64,000 nucleotides of DNA, taken from positions 4,154,001-4,218,000 of the forward strand of contig NZ_AP018254.1 of NCBI RefSeq assembly GCF_002368395.1. The letters are read 5' to 3'. The position numbers and the translations under genes are program-made. Origin of the DNA: Calothrix sp. NIES-3974. GTDB lineage: Bacteria > Cyanobacteriota > Cyanobacteriia > Cyanobacteriales > Nostocaceae. Positions within the stretch are counted from its first letter, which is position 1. Every line of letters starts with the position of its first letter. The notes below the pieces were generated by a model, which did not search any database, was not told the origin of the DNA, and saw nothing but the letters and a program-made list of their open reading frames with translations. Shown here one piece after another: positions 9,497 through 18,030 of the stretch.

Positions 9497-10033
9497 ATGA
9501 AACGTAGACCACCAGGAAGAACCGGAACATCCAAACCCTCAATATTTCAGAACCCATTGTTTAACCTGACAACGATTGCCATCCTCGGAGGTGTATTCGT
9601 ATTAGGAATTGGGATTGGTATTGCTTTTAGTTCTACAACCACCCTCACCCCCACAAACGTTGCATCCAGAGAATTTATCGATACAAAAGCACCCGACCCA
9701 GAAATTTGTATCCAATATGGTGCGAGTTCAATGGTGATGGATGCGAGGCTATTTGTCACCCTCAACCCCTTTAATGTCTATGTAGCGCAACCTTCAATTC
9801 GTCCAGGATGCGTGATTCGTCAAAACAACTGGGCAATATTGGAGCAACGTAAACTTATTACCCCAGATCAAGTGCGGGATTGTAGAAATCGTTTAAATAC
9901 CTTTGGATATACGGGTAAATTAGACGGTGGCAAACCAGATATCCGTTGTATATATCAAAATGAAGCTGCTCAAAACTTTTTCCTCAATTCCGAAGGTGCT
10001 GTTGCACCACAAATTGAAACGGAAAGGTTCTAA
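9497..10033 (+). CDS. DUF3172 family membrane protein
   Basis: 178 residues. A basic N-terminus (MKRRPPGRTGTSKPS) precedes one transmembrane segment (about 24-46, LTTIAILGGVFVLGIGIGIAF), then a conserved extracytoplasmic part with REFIDTKAPDPEICIQYGASSMVMDAR, LNPFNVYVAQPSIRPGCVIRQNNWAILEQ and a paired-Cys region ending DIRCIYQNEAAQNFFL. I recognise this as the cyanobacterial DUF3172 family, whose function is unknown. Inside-positive topology predicts the conserved domain outside the cytoplasm, with four cysteines that could form disulfides. It starts 44 bases after the MITE, so its promoter may partly lie in that element. Confidence 0.88.
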   Translation: MKRRPPGRTGTSKPSIFQNPLFNLTTIAILGGVFVLGIGIGIAFSSTTTLTPTNVASREFIDTKAPDPEICIQYGASSMVMDARLFVTLNPFNVYVAQPSIRPGCVIRQNNWAILEQRKLITPDQVRDCRNRLNTFGYTGKLDGGKPDIRCIYQNEAAQNFFLNSEGAVAPQIETERF

Positions 10034-10580
10034 AACGCTCGCTTGAAAGAGAGTAGTCCGTGATGGGAGTAAGGAAAAACTACTTTCATCTCTTCGAGAA
10101 GCTGCGCTACGCCCATCTACACTTATGGTGTCAGCAGCACACTTTTGGCTACTTACCTTTTTCTGGTTAGTGTAGACTTGTCAGGTGAACTCCAGTCTTG
10201 CGCCTGACAAATTAATACGTGAATAACTATAATCTAGGGCTTGTTGAAGAATAGTAAAGACGAGATATATAGCGTCTCTATATATATTTTTTAAGCTGAG
10301 GAGGGTATTTAAGTTACAAACGAATTAGATGTGTAATTAATTACTCTCACTGTTTATGTTGTATTTGTGGTCCATTTGATATGGACTTACACTGTTGGCG
10401 GACGGCAGCGTAGTTGAATAATTGGAGCATACACTAGTTAAATTTATTGTGAATGCCCCTAAGATACAAGATGTTAGGTGAAGTCGGATCTAGGAAATTA
10501 GTCTGATTTCACCAGATAATCTCGACAAAAATCCGACTTTTGCAAGTCAAAATTTCTTGTTGTATAGGTGCAACTTCTAC
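10034..10580. other. Intergenic region with two inverted repeats
   Basis: A stem of TTGTCAGGTG (10178-10187) and CGCCTGACAA (10201-10210) pairs over 10 positions with one wobble; it lacks a T-run and is 145 bases from the DUF3172 stop, so it is not an obvious terminator. A degenerate member of the TAGAGAC-arm palindrome family lies at 10255-10280. AGTCCGTGATGGGAGTAAGG near 10055 resembles part of the roughly 110-bp repeat family. No gene is supported. Confidence 0.45.
10255..10280. repeat. Palindrome, GATATAT-centre type
   Basis: Arms TAAAGAC and GTCTCTA surround GAGATATATAGC. Outer arms resemble those of the palindromes at 20334, 23191, 38714 and 41049, while the centre resembles those at 3903 and 41031. 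Confidence 0.45.
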
Positions 10581-11573
10581 CTATGGTGAAGCAGGTGGTA
10601 GTTGCTGTGGTAATTCCAGAATTTGATTTGGTTGACCGGGTTGGTTGTGTTGGTAAATTGGTGGATTAGACCAAGTTCCGGGTTGATTAGGAAATAGGGG
10701 GGGTTGACTGGGTGGGTTGGGAGTAATTAGAGGGGAATTAGACCAAGTTCCGGGTTGATTAGGAAATAGGGGGGGTTGACTGGGTGGGTTGGGGGTAATT
10801 AGAGGGGGATTAGGCCAAGTTCCGGGTTGATTAGGAAATAGGGGTGGAGGAAGGGGATTATTGGGAAATCCACCGGGATTGTTATTTACTGGGGTGATAG
10901 GGGGAACTACAACCGTGGGGGGTGATTGGTTGGGGAAGTTCTGGCTGGAATTGGGAAAGTTGGGATTATTCGGATTCGTAGGTTGCATTCCCTTCCAAGG
11001 ATTATTACCAGGATAATTCGTCGGTGGTGACGGAGGATACACCCCTGGTGGCAGAGTATTAGGTTGAGGGGAAGGATTATATCCGGGTGGATTACCCATT
11101 GGTTGGGTTTGTAAGAATTGGGATGGGGAATTCCCGGAAGGGTTAATTTGAGTGTTGCTATAGATGTTGGTGAAGGGACGAATTGACCATTGAGTCGTGG
11201 AAAGGGCTTGGACTTGAACCTGAGCCGGGTTAAAAGGGCTACCAGGTGCTAAGTCCATGACGATACGGGTATCGGTGGCGTTGAGTTGGGATACACGCAC
11301 CCGTTGTACCAAGCCAGGATAATCTTGGCGAGTGTCAACCATTCCCAATTTAGTATTCGGTAAATCCACCACTAAACGGGATGGTTCTCGTAAATAAAAT
11401 ACACTAGGTTGGGTTGGTGCAGAGAGGACAAAATCGAGTTGTTGGTAATCAGGGGAAAATCGCCAACCTTCCAGACGGTTATTGGGAGATGCGATCGCAA
11501 TTAAGGGAGCAACTAAATTTGTCCCCCAAGTGACAGCCATTGTGAGATAGAAAAAATACCTACCTGTATGCAT
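10581..11573 (-). CDS. AMIN-domain protein with Pro/Asn-rich tandem-repeat tail
   Basis: 330 residues. A signal-like N-terminus (residues 5-30) leads to an AMIN domain (about 35-135: WRFSPDYQQLDFVLSA, PSRLVVDLPNTKLG, RVRVSQLNATDTRIVMDL), a module that targets periplasmic proteins to the cell wall or to secretin/division complexes. No amidase or secretin domain follows. Instead residues 150-330 are extremely rich in Pro, Asn, Gly and Gln, with a 24-residue unit (LFPNQPGTWSNPPLITP plus NPPSQPP) repeated nearly three times. Such tails usually act as flexible spacers in peptidoglycan. Transcribed alone; the promoter should lie in 11574-11816, next to a degenerate mobile repeat. Confidence 0.8.
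   Translation of the reverse strand: MHTGRYFFYLTMAVTWGTNLVAPLIAIASPNNRLEGWRFSPDYQQLDFVLSAPTQPSVFYLREPSRLVVDLPNTKLGMVDTRQDYPGLVQRVRVSQLNATDTRIVMDLAPGSPFNPAQVQVQALSTTQWSIRPFTNIYSNTQINPSGNSPSQFLQTQPMGNPPGYNPSPQPNTLPPGVYPPSPPTNYPGNNPWKGMQPTNPNNPNFPNSSQNFPNQSPPTVVVPPITPVNNNPGGFPNNPLPPPLFPNQPGTWPNPPLITPNPPSQPPLFPNQPGTWSNSPLITPNPPSQPPLFPNQPGTWSNPPIYQHNQPGQPNQILELPQQLPPASP
10669..10855. repeat. 72-bp coding tandem repeat (about 2.6 units)
   Basis: Units start at 10669, 10741 and 10813, exactly 72 bp apart, the third incomplete. Each encodes 24 residues of the Pro-rich tail of the AMIN-domain protein. Near-identity of the first two units suggests recent duplication by slippage or unequal recombination. 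Confidence 0.85.
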
Positions 11574-11683
11574 GGGTGTATCTCTGTTGAAATGCTGAGA
11601 TTATAGCTCTAACTGGAAAATTGGGAACAGGAAACAGGAACTTTGCTGAATACAAATATGAGTTGATTTATGTTGTCTAAACC

Positions 11684-11793
11684 CGGATTTCTCAAAAATC
11701 CCCCAAGCTTCTAAAGAATAGTCCGTGACGGGAGTAGGGAATAGAAAGAAAATAAAGCTGTTACTCAAGGCTTACCGTTTACTTGTGATAAAT
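11684..11793 (-). mobile_element. Roughly 110-bp CCGGATTTCTCA repeat family, copy A
   Basis: Begins CCCGGATTTCTCA and ends CTTGTGATAAAT, imperfect inverted ends. Read on the minus strand the interior contains GTAAGCCTTGAGTAAC and CTATTCCCTACTCCC, shared in order with copies near 16842, 24938, 37767 and 59088. It lies 23 bp before the 5' end of the group II intron. Confidence 0.55.
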
Positions 11794-12446
11794 AGAGGTC
11801 AAGATGCAGCAATTAAGTGCGATTCGTTCAGTCTAAACCGAGAAATCGGGGGACGACTGGCTCTCCAAAGTAACCAATAGGTTGAGTACGCACTTAAATC
11901 CTTTGGAGATGACAACTACATAATCTTATGAGTGAGAACAAGTATCCTAGAAAGTTCAAGTCTCATCCCTAAGACGCTTAGGTGAAAGCATAACCCCTAC
12001 GGTAGAGACTAGCCATCAATCCGTAAAGCGGGGTTAAAAGCGGAAAGCAGAGGGTAACCTTAACCCAAAGCCCGTGAGCAAGTCCATACGGATAGCGTAA
12101 GCAAAGATACGTCTGAACCATCGTTACTGCAAACCAGTGAAATAAGGATGACACACTGGGAGTCCCAAAAGGGCAATAGTTAGGGAGTTAAGAGGATTTA
12201 AATCGACTTAACAGCGTCACCCGAAAACTCGATGGAGAGTATCATCCTATAGTGGACAAACCAAAGATTATGTGGAACGAAGTAATCCACCTATAGCTCT
12301 CAGGATTGGTCGATAACCTGAGTAGTCAGCTAAGACGAAACATCTGGTAAAGCAGGCTATTGGTGGAAGAGATTGAGTCAGAAGCGAACGCTCTGTGGTA
12401 ATAGCAGAGATATGCAGACGGACTCACGGTAATACAGAGTGTAAAG

Positions 12447-13390
12447 TTGAGAGTAGTAGTAGATATGCCTAAAACAGATTCAAGAAAGAATACTGTAGGA
12501 TGTGACCAACCTAATATCCTATCTTCGGAAGAAACGGATGCTTTCCTTCGTTGGGAACTAACGGATTGGAAGAAGTTAGAACGGAAGGTTTATAAGCTAC
12601 AAAAACAAATTTACAGAGCGTCTAGTCGTGGAGATGTCAAGAAAGTTCGCAGGCTCCAAAAAACACTGATGAAGTCCCGAAGTGCAAAAACACTCGCAGT
12701 ACGTCGTGTCACCCAAGATAACCAAGGGAAGAAAACCGCAGGAGTGGATGGAATAAAAGCATTAACTCCTAAAGAACGTCTTGACTTGGTAGAGAATCTC
12801 AAACTTGGGGCAAAGGTTAAACCAACACGGAGGGTTTGGATACCCAAACCCAACGGGGAGAAAAGACCTTTAGGAATACCGACAATGTACGACCGAGCAG
12901 TACAAGCTCTTGTCAAGATGGCTCTAGAACCAGAATGGGAGGGCATTTTTGAACCCAACTCGTATGGATTTAGACCGGGACGCTCATGCCATGATGCGAT
13001 AGCAGCAATATACACAGCCATTAATCAAAAGGCAAAGTATGTATTAGATGCTGACATCGCCAAATGCGTACAAGAATGGGTTCTCATCCTGAAATGCCTA
13101 CTAGAGTAGCAATACTACTCAAAAAGCAAAAAGGAAAATGCCCATGGTGCGGATTAACCTTCAAAGATGGAGATGTCATGGAAATAGACCACATCACCCC
13201 GAAAACCTTAGGGGGAAAAGATGAATATAAAAACTGGCAATTACTCCATCGGCATTGTCACGATAAAAAGACGGCTACGGATGGCAGTCTTGGGAATAAA
13301 TCTAGCTGTAACAGTGCTAACCCGAAGCCACTGATTGACCTAAATAATTATATTTGGGTTAATGATATGTTGGTAATGACGTACACATGA
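12447..13390 (+). pseudogene. Intron-encoded protein remnant: RT N-terminus joined to HNH endonuclease
   Basis: The first frame (12447-13109, probably starting at the Met at 12465) encodes reverse transcriptase blocks 0-2: LAVRRVTQDNQGKKTAGVDG, RRVWIPKPNGEKRPLGIPT, YGFRPGRSCHDAI and VLDADIAKC. Right after DADIAKC it changes into unrelated residues and stops at 13109. A second frame (13064-13390) picks up the sequence that normally lies near the C-terminus: TRMGSHPEMPTRVAILL, then an HNH domain CPWCG, DHITPKTLGG, LLHRHCHDKKT. So the RT catalytic YADD block, thumb/maturase X domain and part of the DNA-binding region are missing, and the two ends are joined out of frame near 13060-13066. The protein cannot be a working maturase. 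Confidence 0.88.
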
Positions 13391-13410
13391 CAAGTGCTGT
13401 ATTACTGAGG

Positions 13411-13443
13411 AGCGGAATGACGGGAAACTGTCACGTTCCGTTT
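13411..13443 (+). other. Group II intron domain V
   Basis: AGCGGAA pairs with UUCCGUU, then a two-base CG bulge on the 3' side, then UGACGG pairs with CUGUCA around a GAAA tetraloop. The AGC triad at the base, the bulge and the tetraloop are the catalytic hallmarks of domain V and appear intact. Confidence 0.88.
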
Positions 13444-13705
13444 TGGAGAGCAGTAGAGGGGGCGACTCCTTTACTGACTTTAATCCTCTCTACACAACAA
13501 TGAATTTTGGCTGATTTTACCCCATACCCCAATCCCTACAATTTCTGCAAATTCTCCAACTGTAAATAATTCGGGTATCACCACCACACAGCCCACCCCT
13601 TAAGAACTTGTGATGATTTTCTGTTAAAGTAAAAATTGTAAACATATATTGAGAGAACACACTCACATTTATGTGGGGATGTGCATTGCTAGTTGGGAAG
13701 TTGTG

Positions 13706-14530
13706 ATGAGCTTAAGTCCTATGGAACAAGGTTTTTGGCGGCGAATTCTGGTGTTTGTGACAGCGTTGTGGGTAGGGGTTTCTGTTTGGGTGACTCACCC
13801 ACCGAGTGCTTACGCCTATGAGAATCCAGATGTTTTACCGGATGTAGTCACTCCAGTTGTAGATTTAGCCAAAACCTTTACGGATATCCAGGAAAGTAAG
13901 CTTGTTCAAGAATTAAATGACTTTGAAAATAAAACGGGTTGGAAATTACGGGTTTTGACCCAATATGACCGCACCCCTGGTCGAGCGGTAATTAACTTTT
14001 GGGGACTTGACGATAAAAGTATTTTGTTAGTTGCCGATGCGCGGGGTGGGAACATTCTCAGTTTTAGCGTGGGAGATGCGGTGTATAATTTATTGCCACG
14101 TACCTTTTGGATTGAGTTGCAAACTCGATTTGGTAACTTATACTACGTGCGTGAACATGGGGAAGACCAAGCCGTACTAGAAACAATCAATACCTTAGAG
14201 ACCTGTTTATTGAAGGGAGGCTGCAAAGTTGTTCCTGGACTACCAGACGAACAATGGATTTTGACCCTAATTACCTCCCTAATTGGGGGTGTAGTTTGCG
14301 GTTTTGCAGCCCAACCGCGTCGAGAAGGCCAGGCGATCGCATGGCAGTGGGCATTAATTTTTTCACCATTGTGGGGTATTTTATTCATCGCCTTTGGTAT
14401 TGGGCCTGTAGTAAGTCGCACATCGGAATGGTTGCCCCTAGTCCGTAATATTGTGGCTTTTGCTATTGGGGCTTTAGTCGCCTATTTATCACCGATATTT
14501 ATGCGTCCATCGTCCAATCCAGAATCATAA
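13706..14530 (+). CDS. TPM-domain (Psb32-type) membrane protein
   Basis: 274 residues from the Met at 13706. A signal/anchor segment (about 11-31, ending PSAYAYENP) is followed by a TPM domain: DVVTPVVDLAKTFTDIQESKLVQEL, WKLRVLTQYDRTPGRAV, LDDKSILLVADARGGN and FGNLYYVREHGEDQAVLETI. Two or three hydrophobic segments close the protein (about 186-260). TPM proteins of thylakoids include Psb32 and plant TLP18.3, linked to photosystem II repair; this one belongs to a related cyanobacterial type with a longer C-terminal membrane region, so a repair role is inferred. An upstream in-frame ATG at 13649 is less likely. A good terminator follows at 14581. Confidence 0.82.
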   Translation: MSLSPMEQGFWRRILVFVTALWVGVSVWVTHPPSAYAYENPDVLPDVVTPVVDLAKTFTDIQESKLVQELNDFENKTGWKLRVLTQYDRTPGRAVINFWGLDDKSILLVADARGGNILSFSVGDAVYNLLPRTFWIELQTRFGNLYYVREHGEDQAVLETINTLETCLLKGGCKVVPGLPDEQWILTLITSLIGGVVCGFAAQPRREGQAIAWQWALIFSPLWGILFIAFGIGPVVSRTSEWLPLVRNIVAFAIGALVAYLSPIFMRPSSNPES

Positions 14531-14580
14531 GGTCGATAAACAGAATCAACCATCAAATCAAATTTAATTCGTGGTATGAT

Positions 14581-14617
14581 GCCGGGGATGTTATTCGCAA
14601 GTCCCTGGCTGTTTTTT
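14581..14617 (+). terminator. Intrinsic terminator after the TPM gene
   Basis: GCCGGGGA (14581-14588) and TCCCTGGC (14602-14609) form an 8-bp stem with one G-U pair and a 13-nt loop, followed by TGTTTTTT. It begins 51 bases after the TPM stop codon and separates it from cobH. Confidence 0.75.
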
Positions 14618-14644
14618 AGATACCCACCAGAATACTAGCTAAAA

Positions 14645-15277
14645 ATGGAATGGCATGAAACAGACGCAAAAAACCTCGCAATTATCGATCGAGAAATCGG
14701 TGATCGCTTGTTGTCTCCCTCCGAATATGAGATAGTCCGTCGAGTAATTTATCGGACTGCTGATTTAGATTACAAAACCCTAATTCATTTTTCCGAACGT
14801 GCATTAGTCTCAGCTGCGGCAGCTCTTGCTGCCCGTTCTGTAATTATAGTTGATGTGCCAATGGTGCAAGTCGGAATTGCTGAGGAGATTCAGCACACCT
14901 TTGTCAATCCAATTTATTGCTGTTTGGATGTGAAAAATTTAGCAACTTCCCCAACTACTACCCAAACAAAAGCAGCACAAGGAATGGAAGTTCTAGCCAA
15001 ACGCCATCCAGAAGCGATTTTTATCATCGGGCAATCTTTTCCAGCTCTAACGACCCTAGTGGAACTAATCCAATCAAATAATATTAACCCAGCCCTAGTT
15101 ATTGCCACTCCAGTCAGTTTTTTGGACTCCCAGCAAGTCAAAGATGACCTAAAACAATCATCCGTCCCCAATATTACCATCAACGGACGCAAAGGAAATC
15201 CAACGGTTGCCACAGCTATTATGGATGCCTTAATAGACCTGGCTTGGCAAGCTTTTGGAGAAGTTAGTAAACAGTGA
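14645..15277 (+). CDS. cobH: Precorrin-8X methylmutase (CobH/CbiC)
   Basis: 210 residues, the family length. The enzyme moves a methyl group from C-11 to C-12 of precorrin-8X to give hydrogenobyrinate or its cobalt form, in cobalamin or pseudocobalamin synthesis. Visible hallmarks are IIDREIG, EYEIVRRVIYRTADLDYKTLI, VIIVDVPMVQVGI (the common VxxDVxMV pattern), PALVIATPVSFLDSQQVK (usually xAxPVGFV) and GRKGNPTVATAIMDALIDLA. GRKGNPxVA replaces the more usual GRKGGSxVA but keeps the substrate-binding loop. No other cobalamin gene is adjacent, as is common in cyanobacteria. Reading starts just after the TPM terminator. Confidence 0.92.
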   Translation: MEWHETDAKNLAIIDREIGDRLLSPSEYEIVRRVIYRTADLDYKTLIHFSERALVSAAAALAARSVIIVDVPMVQVGIAEEIQHTFVNPIYCCLDVKNLATSPTTTQTKAAQGMEVLAKRHPEAIFIIGQSFPALTTLVELIQSNNINPALVIATPVSFLDSQQVKDDLKQSSVPNITINGRKGNPTVATAIMDALIDLAWQAFGEVSKQ

Positions 15278-15400
15278 GTCGCCTTATATACGGATAAATA
15301 ATGGTTTTTCCCTACTCCCTACTCACTATTACCCACTCACTTTCAGTTAATTAATAAACCTTGCCTTTTGCCTAATATCCTCTATATTTTTTCCATCAAC

Positions 15401-16219
15401 ATGTCTGACCTACAAAAATATTTAGATATTGCCACTGAAGCTGCTTTAGCTGCTGGTGCAGTCATCCAAGGTTATCTAGGCAAATTAGCTGATTCTGTTG
15501 TCGAAAAGGGTCGTCCTGGTGATTTAGTCACCATTGCTGATCAGGCTTCAGAATCGGTGATTTTAGAAACTTTACGCCGTCACTTACCTGAACACTCCAT
15601 CCTCGCGGAAGAATCAGGCGCTTTGGGAAATCAAGACCATGAATACCTTTGGGCTGTTGATCCCTTGGATGGAACAACCAATTTTGCCCATCAATATCCC
15701 GTCTTCGCGGTTTCCATTGGTTTATTAGTTGCCGGAGAACCGCAAGTTGGTGTAATTTATGACCCATCCCGTCAAGAACTATTTCGGGCAGCTAAGGGAT
15801 TGGGAGCTACATGTAACCGTCGTCCAATTCGGGTATCTCCAACCCAGAGTTTACAACAAAGTTTATTAGTAACAGGTTTTGCCTACGACCGTCGTGAAAC
15901 CACTGATAATAACTATGCTGAGTTTTGCCATTTTACCCATCTGACCCAAGGGGTGCGACGTAGTGGTGCAGCGGCGATGGATTTAGCCTATGTGGCTTGT
16001 GGTAGATTAGATGGATATTGGGAACGGGGAATTGCCCCTTGGGACATGGCTGCTGGTGTGATTATAGTGCGGGAAGCAGGGGGGATGGTCTCTGCCTATG
16101 ATGGTTCTGCTTTGGATATCTCCTCCGGTCGGATTTTGGCAACCAATGGTCATATTCATCAAGGGATGATTACCGAGTTAGCACGGGTGGGAAACAAACA
16201 GAAACAAATAATTGTATAA
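15401..16219 (+). CDS. Inositol-monophosphatase family phosphatase
   Basis: 272 residues from MSDLQKYL at 15401; an upstream in-frame ATG at 15368 adds 11 hydrophobic residues with no other support. The Mg-dependent phosphatase signature is complete: ILAEESG, the DPLDGTTNF motif and the C-terminal APWDMAAGVIIVREAGG motif that completes the metal site. Members act on myo-inositol-1-phosphate, and some cyanobacterial relatives also on other sugar phosphates; substrate cannot be chosen from sequence. Ends 32 bases before ridA on the same strand, so the two may be co-transcribed. Confidence 0.93.
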   Translation: MSDLQKYLDIATEAALAAGAVIQGYLGKLADSVVEKGRPGDLVTIADQASESVILETLRRHLPEHSILAEESGALGNQDHEYLWAVDPLDGTTNFAHQYPVFAVSIGLLVAGEPQVGVIYDPSRQELFRAAKGLGATCNRRPIRVSPTQSLQQSLLVTGFAYDRRETTDNNYAEFCHFTHLTQGVRRSGAAAMDLAYVACGRLDGYWERGIAPWDMAAGVIIVREAGGMVSAYDGSALDISSGRILATNGHIHQGMITELARVGNKQKQIIV

Positions 16220-16251
16220 TTCCTGAGATTATTAATTATCTGAAATTATCT

Positions 16252-16641
16252 ATGGTTCGCCAAATCATTCATACAAATAATGCACCTGCACCCGTTGGTC
16301 CCTACAATCAAGCGATCGCAGCTTCTGGACAAATGATTTTTGTCTCTGGACAAATTGCCCTTGACCCAAATACGGGAAGTATTGTCGGTGCGGATGATGT
16401 GGCAGTTCAAACCAAACAAGTGATGGCAAATCTGGAAGCGGTATTAACTGCGGCTGGTGCTAAGTGGGAAAATGTGGCAAAGGTGAGCATTTTTCTCAAG
16501 GATATGAATGACTTCGCCACGGTAAATTCGATTTATGGTGAGTATTTCTCCCCTGAGTCTGCTCCTGCACGTGCATGTGTGGAAGTTTCCCGCTTACCCA
16601 AGGATGTGCTAGTGGAAATTGAATGTATTGCGGTCGTTTGA
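16252..16641 (+). CDS. ridA: RidA family enamine/imine deaminase
   Basis: 129 residues. It hydrolyses reactive 2-aminoacrylate-type enamines/imines released by PLP enzymes. The sequence shows the RidA hallmarks APVGPYNQAI at the N-terminus, FVSGQIALDP, NLEAVLTAAGA and the C-terminal PARACVEVSRLPKDVLVEIECIAV block with the Arg that binds the substrate carboxylate and the acidic residue. Length and motifs match active RidA proteins rather than the divergent Rid4-7 groups. Probably cytosolic and trimeric. Preceded by the phosphatase gene. Confidence 0.95.
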   Translation: MVRQIIHTNNAPAPVGPYNQAIAASGQMIFVSGQIALDPNTGSIVGADDVAVQTKQVMANLEAVLTAAGAKWENVAKVSIFLKDMNDFATVNSIYGEYFSPESAPARACVEVSRLPKDVLVEIECIAVV

Positions 16642-16956
16642 GAAGATAGTGCGATTTTGGATTTTGCGGAAATTTGGGGAAGAGAAGTTACCAAGAAGAT
16701 TTTCTGCTGACAAAGTTCTACGGGGAGTATCCCCCGCAGACTTTGCGCTTTCCGGTAAACTTCGGGGGAGATTTATTCTTCCGCCAAACTTTCCCAGACG
16801 GATTTTGGATTGGGAATCCATTTTTATCCTGTTTGACTTTACCTGGATTTTGAGCAAGTAAGTTGTAAGCCTTGAGTAACGGATTGATTTTTCTTCTACT
16901 CCCTACCCTCACGCTTCAGACTTTCACAGCTAGCGCTTGCAGGCGAACCGCAGACC
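16642..16956. other. Intergenic region: inverted-repeat arm and copy B of the 110-bp family
   Basis: 16653-16705 matches, in inverse orientation, the stretch 17764-17822 beyond the DUF937 gene (shared GCGGAAA, TTGGGGAAGAGAAGTTACC and GAAGATTTTCT parts). At 16842 CCTGGATTTTGAGCAAG begins copy B of the 110-bp family, preceded by TA, with GTAAGCCTTGAGTAACGG inside; its far end is degraded. Open frames across this region are repeats, not genes. Confidence 0.6.
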
Positions 16957-17481
16957 CTATTTACCAAGATGTTGGCTAGCAAGACGCATCACATCGGCAA
17001 TATCCACATCTCCATCCCCATCAGCGTCTAAAAAGCTTTGTAAAACCGGGTTGCCACCCTGTTCTGGATTTTGATTGCTAGCACCTGTATTCAGTAAATT
17101 CAATATCATTGGTACAATGGTGGGTAGGGCTTGTTGAATCATCGACACATCTAAGCCTGTACGTTGAGCAGCCATTTGTGCCACTTGCTGTTGCATCTCT
17201 GGCGTGAACAGAGAAGAAACCGCTTGGGGATTCGCTGTTGTTCCTGCAAATTGGTTAACTAATGACTGGACTGCTCCTTCCCCTTCGCTAGCGCATTTTT
17301 GTTGTAGGACGTTGCGTACTTGTTCGCCAACGACGGACATTACTGATTGCATGGAGGATGGGTCGCTTCCGACATTACCGCTCATTTGTTGGACGATATT
17401 CAGAATACTACCAATTTGTTCCATGCTACCTTGTTGAGTGGGATTGGCAACAGCACCGAGAATTTGATCAAACAGTCCCAT
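16957..17481 (-). CDS. DUF937 protein with C-terminal Ca-binding-like loop
   Basis: 174 residues from the Met at 17481 (MGLFDQILGAVANP), preceded by AAGGAAA; an earlier in-frame ATG at 17517 lacks a good ribosome site. The Gln/Met/Ala-rich helical body (MGLFDQIL, MSVVGEQVRNVLQQ, LTPEMQQ-like FTPEMQQQVAQMAA, LPTIVPMILNLL) fits the DUF937 family. The C-terminus carries DADGDGDVDIADVM, an EF-hand or dockerin-like calcium loop. No signal peptide or membrane segment. Function unknown. The gene lies between two inverted copies of a roughly 55-bp repeat. Confidence 0.72.
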   Translation of the reverse strand: MGLFDQILGAVANPTQQGSMEQIGSILNIVQQMSGNVGSDPSSMQSVMSVVGEQVRNVLQQKCASEGEGAVQSLVNQFAGTTANPQAVSSLFTPEMQQQVAQMAAQRTGLDVSMIQQALPTIVPMILNLLNTGASNQNPEQGGNPVLQSFLDADGDGDVDIADVMRLASQHLGK

Positions 17482-18030
17482 ATTGATGTTTCCTTGATGT
17501 TTGGTAATTTCCTCCAAATTTTGCCATATTTATCAGTAATTACCCTCTGCTTTTTGTAACATATTGGGTTTTTGGAAGAAATTCATCTTTTCCTAGGGGC
17601 GATCGCTTCCCATGAATCCGCTACGCGATCGCTTTTGTGACTCCCGATAAGCATTGCCATAGTTTTATCAATAGCGTATATAGGGATTTCCAGATTGTAC
17701 ATTTGTGGTAACTTCTAATCTCTACAACTTAATGGTAGCGAGATTATAAAAAGATTACCGGAAAGAAAATCTTCCCGGTAACTTCTCTTCCCCAACTTTC
17801 CGCAAAATCTAAAATCCAAAATAGAATAACCGTAACTATATTCGGTATTATGTATTCCCATATATTGTCTTTTGATTCCCACATTCAGTAATTTCCATAT
17901 TGTTGATAAAAACTGTAATCAAATCCACTATTTTTCAGCAAAATTAATTCTTAAAAATTAGGCAAACTTGCCTGTTTAAAACCAAAGACAGAGTTATGAT
18001 TATGGCCATACCGTCACCTCTGTTGCCAAG
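17482..18030. other. Intergenic region with HIP1 sites and inverted-repeat arm
   Basis: Two HIP1 octamers at about 17600 and 17626 sit in a GCGATCGCTTCCC ... GCGATCGCTTTTG arrangement. 17764-17822 is the inverse of 16653-16705. The rest is AT-rich; it presumably holds the promoters of the divergent DUF937 and kinase genes. No gene seen. Confidence 0.5.

Larger units (their letters stand above)
11817..13484 (+). mobile_element. Group II intron, internally deleted
   Basis: The 5' end GTGCGATTCGTTCAG is a classic group II boundary. About 630 bases of structured RNA (domains I-III) precede the maturase reading frame in domain IV. At the 3' end a textbook domain V is present (13411-13443), followed by a domain VI helix with a bulged A at about 13477, 7 bases before the inferred 3' splice junction TTTAAT. 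The total of 1668 bp is well below the usual 2.3-2.6 kb for an intron with a full RT-maturase-HNH protein, which fits the deletion seen in the protein. The RNA could still fold and splice if a maturase is supplied in trans. It sits in non-coding DNA between the AMIN and TPM genes. Confidence 0.88.

Noticed and set aside
10178-10210. Terminator of the DUF3172 gene
   Set aside because: The stem is good but it lies 145 bases after the stop and no T-run follows.
16609-16912. Overlapping open frames on both strands after ridA
   Set aside because: Both strands are open because the DNA is an inverted-repeat arm and part of copy B; composition is that of repeats.
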